Assembly: GCA_020002185.1 (NCBI GenBank) | Contig: CM034533.1 | Coordinates: 39,747,743 to 39,811,742 of the forward strand | Direction of reading: 5' to 3' | Length of the DNA: 64,000 nucleotides | Source: Paraescarpia echinospica | Taxonomy: Eukaryota > Annelida > Polychaeta > Sabellida > Siboglinidae | Part shown: positions 63,766 through 64,000 of the stretch, in pieces | Layout of the letters: every line of letters begins with the position of its first letter | Numbering within the stretch: the stretch's first letter is position 1 | Notes under the pieces: model-generated | Databases searched by the model: none | What the model was told of the DNA's origin: nothing | Seen by the model: the letters and a program-made list of their open reading frames with translations, nothing else | Program-made: the position numbers and the translations under genes

Positions 63766-64000
63766 GTAAGTTATCACGTAGCCTTGCAGATAGTAGGTTA
63801 TACCTGACCTGACGTAATCCACGAAAGGCGTGAGGTCAAACAAAGATACGGTTATGGTTGTATACTGTTCCACTTTCTCGTGTCGGATATGTTTATAATA
63901 ACGTCGTGCATGTGACCGTAGAAGCGTGGTACACACCATAAATTATCCCGCCAAAGCTGAGTTCATTTGAAGCGAGTTTCCACCAGGGTTAGCCTGATGT
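63766..64000 (+). other. Start of intron 15 of the CACHD1-like gene
   Basis: Begins with donor GTAAGT at 63766. Exon 15 ends in TG of an expected Trp codon, so the next exon must start with G outside the window. No other feature seen. Confidence 0.75.

Overview
This is intron-bearing metazoan DNA, most likely from an invertebrate. Exons have GT/AG borders, microsatellites are long, and the repeat set is that of a repeat-rich invertebrate genome: Ty3/gypsy, BEL/Pao, CR1-, RTE- and Jockey-like LINEs, an ISL2EU-type DNA transposon, tRNA SINEs and MITEs. A lophotrochozoan such as a mollusc is my guess. Nothing in the window fixes the taxon.

Layout. (1) 1-15061: a Ty3/gypsy element (Ty3-A, + strand). 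Its 3' LTR is split at 5690/14881 by a second, younger Ty3/gypsy element (Ty3-B, - strand, 5691-14876, identical 974-bp LTR lengths, CTAG target duplication). Ty3-B carries an extra third ORF with a C2H2 zinc finger. (2) 15171-27658 and 33027-50738: two copies (A and B) of one block of roughly 7-8 kb. The block holds an RT-deleted RTE LINE, a TTAA-type MITE relic, a 19-20 bp minisatellite, a Jockey-like LINE fragment and an internally deleted CR1-like LINE. Each copy has been interrupted separately. Copy A took a 5.1-kb ISL2EU-type transposon (16729-21842). Copy B took a 5'-truncated CR1-like LINE (34683-37488) and a BEL/Pao element (38204-45011, 221-bp LTRs, ATTAT duplication). Copy B keeps the empty ISL2EU target site. 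(3) 27659-32480 and 50739-53069: unassigned sequence with (GT)n/(CA)n and (TA)n tracts. (4) 53070 to the window end: the first 15 exons of a host gene for a VWA plus Cache domain protein of the CACHD1 / alpha2delta family, with SINEs, MITEs and microsatellites in its introns. The gene continues past the window.

The most unusual feature is inside the ISL2EU-type transposon. It has two convergent genes: a THAP-DDE transposase (+) and a SWIM-YqaJ exonuclease-PHD protein (-). The 3' untranslated region of each gene holds a sequence with the full hammerhead ribozyme core (CTGATGA, stem II, GAAAC, and a GTC cleavage triplet with matching stems I and III), in the sense orientation of that gene. The two ribozymes are near-identical inverted copies, each lying between its stop codon and a candidate poly(A) signal. 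A transposon whose two mRNAs may both cut themselves is, as far as I know, not a described arrangement.

The Ty3 elements share a gag-pol layout: gag, then pol in the -1 frame behind a GGGAAAC slippery heptamer, then protease, RT, RNase H and integrase. Ty3-A pol and BEL pol are each cut by one in-frame TAA between RNase H and integrase. Ty3-B has open gag, pol and ORF3 and is the only LTR element here that looks potentially intact.
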